Shown here: piece by piece, positions 43,953 through 53,486 of the stretch
How the letters are laid out: each line of letters begins with the position of its first letter
Numbering within the stretch: the first letter of the stretch is position 1
Origin: Leptospira wolbachii serovar Codice str. CDC
GTDB taxonomy: Bacteria > Spirochaetota > Leptospiria > Leptospirales > Leptospiraceae
Assembly (NCBI RefSeq): GCF_000332515.2
Contig: NZ_AOGZ02000001.1
Location: forward strand, 188,501-252,500
DNA: 64,000 nucleotides
Reading direction: 5' to 3'
The notes under the pieces: generated by a model
Databases searched by the model: none
Seen by the model: the letters and a program-made list of their open reading frames with translations, nothing else
What the model was told of the DNA's origin: nothing
Program-made: the position numbers and the translations under genes

Positions 43953-45281
43953 ATGAACACTCATAATTTAAGCGGACGTCTTTGGTCTGTATTAATTCTC
44001 TTTGGTTTAGTCGGACAGATTGCATGGTCGGTAGAGAATATGTATTTTAACCTATTCATTTACAATACCATCGCAAAGAATACATCTTCGGTCACATTGA
44101 TGGTCCAATTGAGTGGAATTGTCGCCACCTTCACCACCCTCATTGCCGGCATCTTAACTGACAAAGCAGGAAATAGAAAGTATTTCATTTCTATCGGGTA
44201 CCTTCTCTGGGGTCTACTGACTTTGTCTTTCGCATTCATTTCCAAAGAAAATACGGCCGAATGGTTTCAATTATCTGATACCAATCAAATCATAAGCCTT
44301 ACGATCACAATAGTGATAACTCTTGATTGTATTATGACTGCATTCGGATCAACAGCCAATGATGCTGCTTTTAATGCTTACGTAACAGATAACACTGAAA
44401 ATGCGAGAAGTCTAGCGGAAGGAGTGTTATCAGCTATGCCTCTAATTGCGATGTTGATTGTCGCAGGCGGATTTGGAATAATAGTGAATGCACTTGGATA
44501 CCCTGGACTATTTGTTGCCGTAGGAACCATGATGTCAGTATCTGGGGTTATAGGAATTTGGCTCATCAAAGACAATCCTAACCTCAGAAAGCAAAATACT
44601 AATTTTATCTCCGATATAAGTTACGGATTCAAAATCAGTGTTATGGAAAAAAACAAGAAGTTGTATTTGTATTTTGTTGCTATGGGGATTTACGGAATTG
44701 CAAGTCAAGTGTATATGCCATACCTAATTATTTACATGCAAGAATATTTAAAATTCGATGCCGTTCAATATTCGATTGTACTTGCAGGTGTCATTCTTGG
44801 AGCAAGTATCATCACTGTTTTTCTGGGGAAACAATTTGATGGGAAAAACAAAGACAAATTACTAATTTATTTCTCTATTCTATATATACTCGGAATGTTA
44901 TCTTTATACACAATGTCTAAAACAATCGATTTAAGTTTAAAGACACAAGTTATGTGGTTTACTGGAATCACGAGTTTGGTTTTAATCACTGGGTTTGTAC
45001 AAGTTTTAGCTCTACTAGGTGCACAAATTCGAGACAATACCCCCACTGAAAATACAGGTAAACTACAAGGAATACGAATGATCTTTTTTGTTCTCATTCC
45101 AATGTACATTGGACCCATGATAGGAGAAACTATCAATGAAAGAACAAACCTTACATATATTGATCCAGTCAATGGAGCAACTGCACATGTCCCTTCACCT
45201 GAAATCTTTTTAGCTGGTGCCATCTTTTGTTTACTTATATTTTTTCCTCTTTCCCTCCTATTCCGAGGTAAACAATCCTAA
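43953..45281 (+). CDS. MFS transporter
   Basis: A 442-residue inner-membrane transporter with about 12 helices. The cytoplasmic loop 2-3 motif is present in reduced form (GILTDKAGNRKYF) and the central loop carries the usual basic cluster (MEKNKKL). Its stop codon overlaps the start of the GH2 gene by one base (TAATG, 45281), so it is a coupled transporter for that hydrolase, plausibly of the glycoside-pentoside type (GPH-like). The substrate is inferred from this pairing only. Confidence 0.85.
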   Translation: MNTHNLSGRLWSVLILFGLVGQIAWSVENMYFNLFIYNTIAKNTSSVTLMVQLSGIVATFTTLIAGILTDKAGNRKYFISIGYLLWGLLTLSFAFISKENTAEWFQLSDTNQIISLTITIVITLDCIMTAFGSTANDAAFNAYVTDNTENARSLAEGVLSAMPLIAMLIVAGGFGIIVNALGYPGLFVAVGTMMSVSGVIGIWLIKDNPNLRKQNTNFISDISYGFKISVMEKNKKLYLYFVAMGIYGIASQVYMPYLIIYMQEYLKFDAVQYSIVLAGVILGASIITVFLGKQFDGKNKDKLLIYFSILYILGMLSLYTMSKTIDLSLKTQVMWFTGITSLVLITGFVQVLALLGAQIRDNTPTENTGKLQGIRMIFFVLIPMYIGPMIGETINERTNLTYIDPVNGATAHVPSPEIFLAGAIFCLLIFFPLSLLFRGKQS

Positions 45282-46969
45282 TGAGAACTATTTCACATAC
45301 AGAATATCCACGTCCCCAACTAGAACGAGAGAGTTATATCAACTTAAACGGTGAATGGGAATTAACCCATTCCAAATTAGGTAATGGACCAAAGGCGCAT
45401 TATAAAATCAATGTCCCTTTCTCCCCAGAAACAAAGGCTAGTGGGCTCGGAAATTTTATACTCCAACCGAACGAAGAATTGTTTTATAAACGAGAATTTG
45501 ATCTTTCTTCTGAATTTCTAAAAGATATCACCTTACTTCACTTTGGTGCTGTTGATTATTCCTGCATTTGTTATATCAACGGTAAAGAAGTTGGCGCCCA
45601 TAAGGGAGGTTTTTTACCTTTTTATTTCGATATCTCTCAGCATATAAAAATTGGCAAAAATGAAATCCAACTAACAGTCACAGATCCCACTGACACAGGA
45701 ACACAGTCGAGAGGAAAACAAAAACTAAAACGAGGTGGGATTTGGTACACACCTCAATCCGGAATCTGGCAAACTGTTTGGTTAGAAAGTGTAACCAAAG
45801 ATTATATTAAAGACATCAAAATTACTCCAAATATAGACACAAAGTCTGTGGAAATTCTTGTTACTACAGAAAGTTCCAATATCATTATACAGGTATTAGA
45901 TGGAGACGAAGTAATTGCCGAGTCCACCGATTCAAAAGCAAATATAAATATACCCAACATGGAACTTTGGTCACCAGAAAACCCAAAGCTCTATGGCATT
46001 TTGATTCAAACATCTGGAGACAAAGTAAAATCTTATTTTGGAATGCGAAAGTTTTCCATAGGTTTCGATGGGAAATTCAAAAGGTTATTCTTAAACAACA
46101 AACCGTATTTTCATAACGGACTTTTGGACCAAGGATACTGGTCAGAAGGGCTTCTCACTCCACCAAACGACAAGGAGATGGAAAAAGAAATCAAACTGAT
46201 GAAAGACATGGGTTTTAATATGTTACGCAAACATATTAAAATTGAACCCTTACGCTGGTATTACCATTGTGATAGACTGGGAATTCTCGTATGGCAAGAT
46301 TTTGTTTGTGGCGGCGGTGCTTACGAAACCTGGAAGGTTGCCTATTTACCTTTTATTGGTTGGAACACAAAAGATACAAAGTATAAATTCTTAAACAGAA
46401 CCGATGAAGTTGGCCGAAGAGAATTTATCTCCGAAATGGATAGGACTGTTGATCTACTAAAAAACACTGTCAGTCTATCCGTTTGGGTACTTTTTAACGA
46501 AGGATGGGGACAATTTGATAGCATCAAACTTACAGAAAAGTTGAGAAAACTAGATGATACAAGAACCATTGATAGTGTCAGCGGATGGTATGACCAAGGA
46601 CAAAATAGTAGCGATCTCAAAAGTCTACATCTCTACTATCAAAAACTAAAAGTACCGAAAAATGAGACTAGAGTCATCGTATTATCTGAATTTGGTGGTT
46701 ACTCTTTAAAAACAGAGGGACATGTTTTTGATGAGAATAAACTCTTTGGTTATAAAATTCTTCCCGACAAACAAAGCCTAGAAAAAGAATATAGGAAGTT
46801 GATTGAAAACGAACTGTTACCGCTGATCGAAAAGGGTCTAAGTGCCTCTATCTATACGCAAGTCAGCGACGTAGAAGAGGAAATCAATGGACTTGTCACT
46901 TATGATAGAAAAGTCATTAAGTTTGATATAGAGTTTATGCGGGAACTAAATTCTAAATTGGTGTATTAA
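45281..46969 (+). CDS. Glycoside hydrolase family 2 protein
   Basis: A 562-residue cytoplasmic enzyme with the GH2 order: N-terminal sugar-binding jelly roll (residues 1-170, GGIWYTPQSGIWQTVWLE), a middle Ig-like strand region, and the TIM barrel. Acid/base Glu407 is in LFNEGWGQFD and the nucleophile Glu470 in VLSEFGGYS. It would hydrolyse a beta-linked glucuronide, galactoside or similar sugar; no feature decides the sugar. No signal peptide, so the substrate enters through the coupled MFS transporter. Confidence 0.92.
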   Translation: MRTISHTEYPRPQLERESYINLNGEWELTHSKLGNGPKAHYKINVPFSPETKASGLGNFILQPNEELFYKREFDLSSEFLKDITLLHFGAVDYSCICYINGKEVGAHKGGFLPFYFDISQHIKIGKNEIQLTVTDPTDTGTQSRGKQKLKRGGIWYTPQSGIWQTVWLESVTKDYIKDIKITPNIDTKSVEILVTTESSNIIIQVLDGDEVIAESTDSKANINIPNMELWSPENPKLYGILIQTSGDKVKSYFGMRKFSIGFDGKFKRLFLNNKPYFHNGLLDQGYWSEGLLTPPNDKEMEKEIKLMKDMGFNMLRKHIKIEPLRWYYHCDRLGILVWQDFVCGGGAYETWKVAYLPFIGWNTKDTKYKFLNRTDEVGRREFISEMDRTVDLLKNTVSLSVWVLFNEGWGQFDSIKLTEKLRKLDDTRTIDSVSGWYDQGQNSSDLKSLHLYYQKLKVPKNETRVIVLSEFGGYSLKTEGHVFDENKLFGYKILPDKQSLEKEYRKLIENELLPLIEKGLSASIYTQVSDVEEEINGLVTYDRKVIKFDIEFMRELNSKLVY

Positions 46970-46981
46970 TAGGAAAATTGA

Positions 46982-48157
46982 ATGGAATCCATTGCCAACC
47001 ATCCATTGTTGACTTTCTCTTTTGTTGTAACCTTAGTTTTTCTATTTTACTATTTTATTCAAGTGGTAGAAACTCCGGTTCTTAGGTTTAGCGAATCCGA
47101 TTTTTTATTACGAGTAATCGAAAAATCTCCAGACCTTACAACGAAATATTATCCAACTTTTTGGTGTTTTAACCAACATCTAATGTTGTTTTTCCTTATG
47201 TTACGCGAGTATCGGACAAAACCTTATCAGTATGACAAGTTGGAACAGTTAACAATGAAAGACGGTGGAATCACTGGACTTGCTTGGTCTGGAATCAATA
47301 CAGCGACAGCTAACGAAAATAATCCGATTGTTGTTGTATTTCACACAATTAGCGGAGACGAACAAGATGTCAAAACTACCGTAAAATACTTAAGAGAACG
47401 ATATGGTTGGATTGTTGTTGTATGCATTCGGAGAGGACACGGGAACCTTCCTCTCACCAAACCTAAAATTAACACAATGGGTTCAACTTCCGATCTCAAA
47501 GAACAATTATCTTATATTCAAAAAAAATATCCCAAAAAACAAATGTTTGGTGTCGGAATTTCAGCGGGATCAGGATTACTTGCTCGGTACTTGGGAGAAT
47601 CAGGAGTTCAAAGTAAATTTACTGCAGCGGTTGCGGTTTCGCCGGCGTATGATATCGAAAAAGCCTTTCATCGAGTTCACCCTGTATATAGCAAGATCAT
47701 GGGACAAAGATTGATTAATTACTTCTTAAAAAATCATTACGAAAGTTTATCCAAACTAAAAGGTGTAGATGAATTATTAAAAATTAAAACTATCGGTGAA
47801 TTTCAAGATAAACTCCATGCCATTTCTGGATTCAAAGATAAGGAAAACTATTATTACCATTCCAATCCAGTTCTCGTTGCCAATAACATCAAAACCCCAC
47901 TCCTTGTTTTGAATTCGGCGGACGACCCAATCTGTGTAAACCAAAACGTATTAGAAAATCTCCATTGGTTAGAAACCCTTCCTAACACAATCCATGTTCA
48001 CACCAAACGAGGAAGCCATATTGCATACTTTCAAGGATGGAAAGCCACTTCATGGTCTGACAAAATTATAGGGGAATACTTTTCTGCTGTCTTAGGTGAA
48101 AAGTTGCCTAAACAAAAACTCGCACCAAAGGCCAAAAAGAAACCCAAAAGGAAATAA
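46982..48157 (+). CDS. Alpha/beta hydrolase with N-terminal anchor (YheT/ABHD-like)
   Basis: A 391-residue protein. Residues ~10-28 are one membrane helix. The hydrolase has the oxyanion strand VVVFHTISGDEQD, the nucleophile GISAG with Ser194, an Asp in LLVLNSADDPIC and a late His in RGSHIAYFQGW, the arrangement of the YheT/ABHD1-3 esterases. The C-terminus is Lys-rich (LAPKAKKKPKRK). It follows the GH2 gene by 12 bp and may de-esterify the same substrate or membrane lipid. Confidence 0.85.
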   Translation: MESIANHPLLTFSFVVTLVFLFYYFIQVVETPVLRFSESDFLLRVIEKSPDLTTKYYPTFWCFNQHLMLFFLMLREYRTKPYQYDKLEQLTMKDGGITGLAWSGINTATANENNPIVVVFHTISGDEQDVKTTVKYLRERYGWIVVVCIRRGHGNLPLTKPKINTMGSTSDLKEQLSYIQKKYPKKQMFGVGISAGSGLLARYLGESGVQSKFTAAVAVSPAYDIEKAFHRVHPVYSKIMGQRLINYFLKNHYESLSKLKGVDELLKIKTIGEFQDKLHAISGFKDKENYYYHSNPVLVANNIKTPLLVLNSADDPICVNQNVLENLHWLETLPNTIHVHTKRGSHIAYFQGWKATSWSDKIIGEYFSAVLGEKLPKQKLAPKAKKKPKRK

Positions 48158-48159
48158 TT

Positions 48160-49299
48160 TTATTTGGATTGCAATCGATAGTTTTGTGGTGAAAGTCCAA
48201 AGCGATCTTGGAAGAGTTTATGAAATGAAGATTTAGAATTAAATCCAGATGCATAAATAATACTTAATATGGTCATATCAGGTCTTTCCAAAAGAAGCCT
48301 CGCTGCCTCCTGCAAACGAAACTGATTGACATAGTTACGAAACGTACATCTCAAATGGAAGTTTAATATTTCAGAAAGTTGGTGTGTATGTAAATCCAAT
48401 CGCTTCGAAAGAATCGGTAAACTAAGGTCCTCATTCAAATACAATTGTTCCAAATTCATTAAGTCATCTAGTCTTTGTAAAATCTGAGGTACATTAACTC
48501 CCTTGATTCTACTTTCTCTGTATCGCGCCAAACGAGTTTCTGTTTTAAAATTGGGGATGAGTTCTCTGTGATTCATTTTAAACAACAGAATAAAACTCAA
48601 TAGAGAAGTTAAGCCAAGGCAGGCCAAAATAAACATTTGCATAAAAAATAGCTGAGAAAGAACAAACAAAGTAACAACCGATAAAGAATAAACTAACAGC
48701 CATAAAAAGGGCCAAAAGGAAAATTCAAGTTTGTCCTTCGAACCATACTTCCACTGCCACACTCGAAAGAAAATTGAAATCGTATAAGTAAATATCGATA
48801 TAACTCCAAAGCTAAGCAATAATTGAATGGAATATTCAAACTCAGAGTTGTGGCCTAAAGTGTGCAAACCCATAGGAGGCAACCGATAATCCGCTGGCCG
48901 TATAAGATAAATATAAAGCAAACTTAGAACACTTGGTAAAAAATGAAGAATTCGGATTTTATAAAATCCTCCTCCACTCATTTCTTCAAAGTAAATATAA
49001 CTAAAAGGACCAATTAAAAAAAGACAAGGAATATGGATTCCATATAGGTAGGGATAAAAATTTATTTCCTCTGTCAATTCACCATAAATATGAAATTGTA
49101 GGCTTGCAAGAGATAGGAACAAAAATGCAGATGCATACCGATAAATATAACCTGTTCCTAATTGAATTTGTTTAAGGGAAACCAGAGTTAGAGGAGAAGA
49201 CGTTTGTTCTCTCTTACTGCTTTTTTCCACCGTTTCTATCCAATGGGAAATAGCCAAAAGCAAAGCAACCACTCCTCCCGTAAACGGAATCAAATTCAT
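48160..49299 (-). CDS. Membrane-bound AraC-family regulator
   Basis: A 379-residue regulator with about seven transmembrane helices (residues ~1-235) and a C-terminal AraC DNA-binding domain (~280-379: LSKRLDLHTHQLSEILNFHL, IIYASGFNSKSSFHKLFQDRFG). This build is frequent in Leptospira and lets a membrane sensor contact DNA directly. The divergent two-domain DJ-1-like gene and the dyad at 49368-49387 between them suggest it controls that gene. Confidence 0.88.
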   Translation of the reverse strand: MNLIPFTGGVVALLLAISHWIETVEKSSKREQTSSPLTLVSLKQIQLGTGYIYRYASAFLFLSLASLQFHIYGELTEEINFYPYLYGIHIPCLFLIGPFSYIYFEEMSGGGFYKIRILHFLPSVLSLLYIYLIRPADYRLPPMGLHTLGHNSEFEYSIQLLLSFGVISIFTYTISIFFRVWQWKYGSKDKLEFSFWPFLWLLVYSLSVVTLFVLSQLFFMQMFILACLGLTSLLSFILLFKMNHRELIPNFKTETRLARYRESRIKGVNVPQILQRLDDLMNLEQLYLNEDLSLPILSKRLDLHTHQLSEILNFHLRCTFRNYVNQFRLQEAARLLLERPDMTILSIIYASGFNSKSSFHKLFQDRFGLSPQNYRLQSK

Positions 49300-49367
49300 A
49301 AAACAATTAAGAAAGTAAAAAGCCCGCTGTCTATTTTTTTAAATCAAAAATTTGTATCTTTCTATTC

Positions 49368-49387
49368 CGTCCGTATCCGAACGGACG
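49368..49387. promoter_or_regulatory. Candidate operator between AraC regulator and DJ-1-like gene
   Basis: A perfect inverted repeat CGTCCGT-N6-ACGGACG lies in the 120-bp region between the divergent genes. Its G+C content stands out against the AT-rich surroundings. It would suit a dimeric regulator such as the adjacent AraC protein, though AraC sites are often direct repeats. Confidence 0.45.
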
Positions 49388-49419
49388 ACGGATTCAAAAA
49401 AATCGGTGATACTCAGCGT

Positions 49420-50571
49420 ATGAAACCTTACAATCAATACATTCCCCAAAAAAAACTTTTCATTCCCAATATGTTTTTGTTGCAAACTTTTACGTTCGTA
49501 ATGATTTTTATCTTTGGTTTTAGTTCCTTAAATCTGTTTGGTCAATCATACGATCGAATAAATGACCATTTAGAACCCCTTTCAATTAAATCCAGTCACA
49601 AAAAACCAGTAATCGTTGTTATCGGAGAAAACCAATATACGGAACTTACGGACTTCATTGTCCCCTATGGGATTTTAAAACGTTCGGATATTGCTGAAAT
49701 GTACGCAATAGCTGAAAACAAAGGTAAATTAGATATGTTTCCAGCTCTCTCCATAGAAATCAATATGTCCCTTGATGACTTTGATAACCTTCACCCAGAG
49801 GGATCTGATCTTGTGATCGTTCCCGCCATACACAATGCAGAAAACAAAACGATCATCCGTTGGATTCAAAATCAATTCGATCGTGGTGCAACCATTGTTG
49901 GAATTTGCGATGGAGTTTGGACATTGGGTTATGCAGGGTTATTAAAGAATAAACATGCTACCGGTCATTGGTATTCAAAAGAAAAACTATCTAAAACATT
50001 TTCAGATACAGTTTGGATTAAAAACAAAAGATACGTTCAAGATAAAAATATCATAACAACCACAGGGGTTACTGCTTCCATTCCAGTCTCATTGGCTTTA
50101 GTTGAATCCATAGCGGGAACAAAAAAAGCAAAAGAAATGGCAAAGGAACTCGGAGTTCCTCATTGGGATGAGAAACACAATAGTGAAAAATTTCATTTGG
50201 ATTGGCAACAGTATGTAACGGCAGCAAGGAATCTAATTTTCTTTTGGAACCATGAAACGATTGGGATTACTATGTATGAAGGAATGGATGAAATTTCTTT
50301 GGCCTTAGTAGCCGATGCCTATTCTCGTACATACAAATCAAAAACCGTAGCCATCACAAATGGGAACCAAGCAGTACTCACAAAATCCGGAATCAAGTTC
50401 GTTTCTGAAAGAAGTGTCGGTGAGAAAAACCAAATTCATTCGTTGGTAGACGTTCCAAAAGAAAGCAAAGCTTTCGATCAATTAGTACATACGCTGATAG
50501 ATATCGAAAAAAAATTTGGGAAATCCACCAAACGATTTGTAGCAACACAATTAGAATTCGCAATCGAGTAA
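49420..50571 (+). CDS. Exported protein with two DJ-1/PfpI (GATase1-like) domains
   Basis: A 383-residue protein from ATG 49420; the longer frame to 49204 runs into the AraC gene. A signal sequence (to ~42, LNLFGQS) is followed by a DJ-1/PfpI domain (IVVIGENQYTELTDFIVPYGIL... GICDGVWTLGYAGLL) whose nucleophile elbow carries Cys163. A second related domain (TIGITMYEGMDEISLALVADAY, IVDVPK-like end) has no Cys elbow. Similar two-part GATase1-like proteins exist near AraC regulators. Glyoxalase, amidase or pure sensing roles cannot be separated from sequence. Confidence 0.75.
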   Translation: MKPYNQYIPQKKLFIPNMFLLQTFTFVMIFIFGFSSLNLFGQSYDRINDHLEPLSIKSSHKKPVIVVIGENQYTELTDFIVPYGILKRSDIAEMYAIAENKGKLDMFPALSIEINMSLDDFDNLHPEGSDLVIVPAIHNAENKTIIRWIQNQFDRGATIVGICDGVWTLGYAGLLKNKHATGHWYSKEKLSKTFSDTVWIKNKRYVQDKNIITTTGVTASIPVSLALVESIAGTKKAKEMAKELGVPHWDEKHNSEKFHLDWQQYVTAARNLIFFWNHETIGITMYEGMDEISLALVADAYSRTYKSKTVAITNGNQAVLTKSGIKFVSERSVGEKNQIHSLVDVPKESKAFDQLVHTLIDIEKKFGKSTKRFVATQLEFAIE

Positions 50572-50645
50572 ATTTGCCATTATGTCACGTACAAAAATCA
50601 AATTTCCGCCTTCTCCGTTTTTAGGCTAGCATCCCGTTTGTTATT

Positions 50646-52361
50646 GTGAAAACTGGAATGAGAAAGCTTATGCATTCAAAACTTAAATTGTATTTCCTCC
50701 TTTCCTTTTTGACATTTGGTACTTTGTTGTTAATCAGCATGGCCATAGTATTAAAAATACAAAATGCATTACCAGAAAACCTAACAATGACAATCGGTTT
50801 TGAAATTACCATTCTTGTTGCTTTAGTTTTTCTTTTTGGATTGGTTTTGAGCAATTGGTTCAGCAAAATATTCGGAAAATTGGAAGTTGCTTTTAAAGAA
50901 GTAGGCCTCGGGAATTTGCAAGTTCGACTTCCTTACAAGAAAAATGATTTATTATCCGAATTCTATTTGAGCTTTCATAGAATGTTACAAGCTCAAGGGG
51001 AACTTATTCAACATATCAAAACCTCTGCTGATACCCTTTCCTCCGATTCACAAAAAATGAAACTAGTGACTCTTGACTTCTCAAGTAATCTCCAGTCACA
51101 ATCTGCAGCAACCGAAGAAGTTTCAGCTTCCATAGAAGAAATATCTGGTGTAGCCGTATCTATCTCTAATATTGCAGAAAACAATTCTCAAAGTATGAAT
51201 AACTTAACTTCTGAGGTGGACAACCTTTCGATGGCTATCGATAGAACTAGTGAGTATGTAGAAGGAACTCTAGACTCCATAAAAAATATCATTGATCGAG
51301 CAGAAGCTGGAAAAAATACACTGCGTACAATGAACGAAGCTATGGATAATCTTTCGCACAGTTCCCTTGAGATTTCTAAAACTGTAGATGTCATTTCCAA
51401 AATCAGCGAACAAGTCAACATGCTTGCTCTCAATGCATCCATTGAAGCAGCAAGAGCTGGAGACGCAGGAAGAGGATTTGCTGTCGTTGCCGAAGAAGTT
51501 TCTAAACTTGCAGAAAGAACTGCGGGTGCGGTCAAAGGAATAGATTCTTTAATGAAGAAAAATCAAAACGATGTTTCTTTAGGAAGGAAACGTATCGAAA
51601 AAACAACAATGGAGATCCAAGAAATCATAGGAAACATCGATTCCATTTCGGGGAAAATTTCTGAAGTTCACTCTGCTGTAAATACGCAAAAAGAATTAAA
51701 AACAAAACTTTTAAAAGAAGCAATTTTTGTAAAAGAAAGATCCGAAGAAATCAAAGATGCAGTAACAGAACATAAAACTGCAACGAACGAAGTAATGGCG
51801 TCAGTTTCATCCATCAGCCAATCTTCCTTCAGTGATTCAGAAAGTAGCGATTTATTCGCAGAAAAAATCACCGCAATCGCAAGTACTGCAGACAAACTCA
51901 TTTCTATGGTTGATCTTTTTAAAACTAATATTGTATCAGATGAGTCTTCTATTTCGGATCGGGACGAAACCACTCATAAACTCCAATTTCGATCGGAAAT
52001 TGGGAGCATCTATTATATTAAAGAAAAAGATTTACTCGAAGTCGTGTGGACACCCAATTTCAGTGAAGATAAATATACAGAAATATTAACAGAAGCCCTA
52101 AACATTATAAACAAGAATAACATCCGTAAGTGGCTAGCTGATACGAGAAGGATGGGGCTAGTCACAAGATCTGCACAGGAATGGGTGAACGTCAATTGGT
52201 TTCCTAAGGCAAGTAATTCCAGCTTAAGAAAAATGGCAGTGGTAGTCCCGAATTCAGCATTGGCGGCCATCTCGATAGATGACCAAACACTTAAGACCGG
52301 GAATGTAGAACTAAAGTCGGTTCCTAGTTTAGAGTCAGGAATTGCTTGGCTAAACGACTAA
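50646..52361 (+). CDS. Methyl-accepting-chemotaxis-like protein with C-terminal STAS-like domain
   Basis: A 571-residue protein. Two transmembrane helices with almost no periplasmic loop (residues ~12-68), a HAMP-like linker, then the MCP signalling hairpin with tip EAARAGDAGRGFAVVAEEVSKLA. The last ~110 residues (from RSEIGSIYYIKEKDLLEV) form an additional alpha/beta domain that looks like SpoIIAA/STAS-type folds (KWLADTRRMGLVTRSAQEWV). The lack of a ligand loop suggests internal or membrane sensing. Start options are GTG 50646, ATG 50658 and ATG 50670; none has a strong SD. Confidence 0.8.
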   Translation: MKTGMRKLMHSKLKLYFLLSFLTFGTLLLISMAIVLKIQNALPENLTMTIGFEITILVALVFLFGLVLSNWFSKIFGKLEVAFKEVGLGNLQVRLPYKKNDLLSEFYLSFHRMLQAQGELIQHIKTSADTLSSDSQKMKLVTLDFSSNLQSQSAATEEVSASIEEISGVAVSISNIAENNSQSMNNLTSEVDNLSMAIDRTSEYVEGTLDSIKNIIDRAEAGKNTLRTMNEAMDNLSHSSLEISKTVDVISKISEQVNMLALNASIEAARAGDAGRGFAVVAEEVSKLAERTAGAVKGIDSLMKKNQNDVSLGRKRIEKTTMEIQEIIGNIDSISGKISEVHSAVNTQKELKTKLLKEAIFVKERSEEIKDAVTEHKTATNEVMASVSSISQSSFSDSESSDLFAEKITAIASTADKLISMVDLFKTNIVSDESSISDRDETTHKLQFRSEIGSIYYIKEKDLLEVVWTPNFSEDKYTEILTEALNIINKNNIRKWLADTRRMGLVTRSAQEWVNVNWFPKASNSSLRKMAVVVPNSALAAISIDDQTLKTGNVELKSVPSLESGIAWLND

Positions 52362-52381
52362 ACTCGTAACAGACAAAATCT

Positions 52382-52427
52382 ACAGATCATTGTTATATAT
52401 TGAGACACAATGATCTGTTATTTTTTT
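52382..52427. terminator. Rho-independent terminator between convergent genes
   Basis: A perfect 12-bp stem (ACAGATCATTGT 52382-52393 and ACAATGATCTGT 52407-52418) with a 13-nt loop is followed on the plus strand by TA and seven T. It ends transcription of the MCP-like gene and, on the other strand, may also serve the DUF4334 gene. Confidence 0.88.
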
Positions 52428-52971
52428 ATTTGTCCCTTTCCAAAACAAAAAAGAAAGGTTGTTTCATTCCCTTATAATCCATACATCCAAACAGTGTGTC
52501 TTTATTTACCTTTTTAAATACGTCATGGATGGGAAGATTATCATAAATCATTGCAGCAGTAAGTTGCCCACGAAACTCGATACGTCGGACACGAGCTTTT
52601 GATTTCGAAGTCTGGAATAAAAAGCGAACTAATAAAAATACATAACGTAAGGGCCATAAGTTTGTCGATGGGATCAATGTCGCTAACCGAACAGGCATTA
52701 GGGAGGGATTTACTTTAAATAAAGATTTCCCAAAAGATTTAAACACCAACGGATGTACATTATCAGCATCCACAAATTCCTTTCCATACCAATTGAACGT
52801 TTCTAAAGCACCGTCCATTGTATGTGAAGTGTGAAATCCTGATCCATGCCATTGGCCGATTGTATCTTCAATGGAAACAGTTTCTAATGCGTCAAAGAGT
52901 GCGAACGAATCAATCGTCGAATTGTTCTTTTTACTGCGCATTTCGTAGAATTTTTTTTCAAGAGTATTCAT
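52426..52971 (-). CDS. DUF4334/GXWXG family protein
   Basis: A 181-residue cytoplasmic protein. The N-terminal GXWXG module is clear (IGQWHGSGFHTSHTMDGALE, then NWYGKEFVDADNVHPL) and the C-terminal half fits DUF4334 (RRIEFRGQLTAAMIYDNLPIHDVFKKV and GCMDYKGM). The function of this pair of domains is unknown; the fold suggests binding of a small molecule. Transcription ends against the terminator at 52382-52427. Confidence 0.85.
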   Translation of the reverse strand: MNTLEKKFYEMRSKKNNSTIDSFALFDALETVSIEDTIGQWHGSGFHTSHTMDGALETFNWYGKEFVDADNVHPLVFKSFGKSLFKVNPSLMPVRLATLIPSTNLWPLRYVFLLVRFLFQTSKSKARVRRIEFRGQLTAAMIYDNLPIHDVFKKVNKDTLFGCMDYKGMKQPFFFVLERDK

Positions 52972-53071
52972 AATTAAATTGTTACCTAAACCAATCTTTT
53001 CTCCATCCTACTTCCAGGAAATATATAATTTCTACACTTGCAATTTCCAATCCATCGCTTATACTACCTAT

Positions 53072-53482
53072 ATGAATGTAGCAGATTCCGAAATCAAATC
53101 CCTTCTTGAATCCTATAAAAAGATAACTGTATACGGACTGAGTAATGATCCTTCCAAACCAAGTCATTATGTTCCTGTTTACATTCGTGATAAAGGATGG
53201 GATGTCGTTGGAACTTACCCCAAAGAACACAGTGTCGGTGGATTCAATATTTATAAAACTTTAAAAGAGGTTCCCAAGGAAGACCGGAAATTTATCGATG
53301 TCTTTCGAAGTTCTGACAAAATCCCCGAAGTCATAGACGAAATTTTAAGTTTGGGAGGGACTGAAGTGATATGGCTCCAATTGGGGATATCTCATCCAGA
53401 AGCTGAAAAAAAAGCGGAGGAGGCAGGAATCCGTGTTGTTTCTAATCGTTGCCTCATCATAGAACATAGAAATTATTTTTGA
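53072..53482 (+). CDS. CoA-binding domain protein (YccU-like)
   Basis: A 136-residue Rossmann-like protein from ATG 53072 (the frame is open to 52979 without support). It matches the small CoA-binding family: KITVYGLSNDPSKPSHYVPVYIRDKGW, DVFRSSDKIPEVIDEIL, EVIWLQLGISHPEAEKKAEEAGI and VSNRCLIIEHRNY. It would bind acyl-CoA or CoA in the cytoplasm as a regulatory or redox-protecting module. Confidence 0.9.
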   Translation: MNVADSEIKSLLESYKKITVYGLSNDPSKPSHYVPVYIRDKGWDVVGTYPKEHSVGGFNIYKTLKEVPKEDRKFIDVFRSSDKIPEVIDEILSLGGTEVIWLQLGISHPEAEKKAEEAGIRVVSNRCLIIEHRNYF

Positions 53483-53486
53483 TGGA

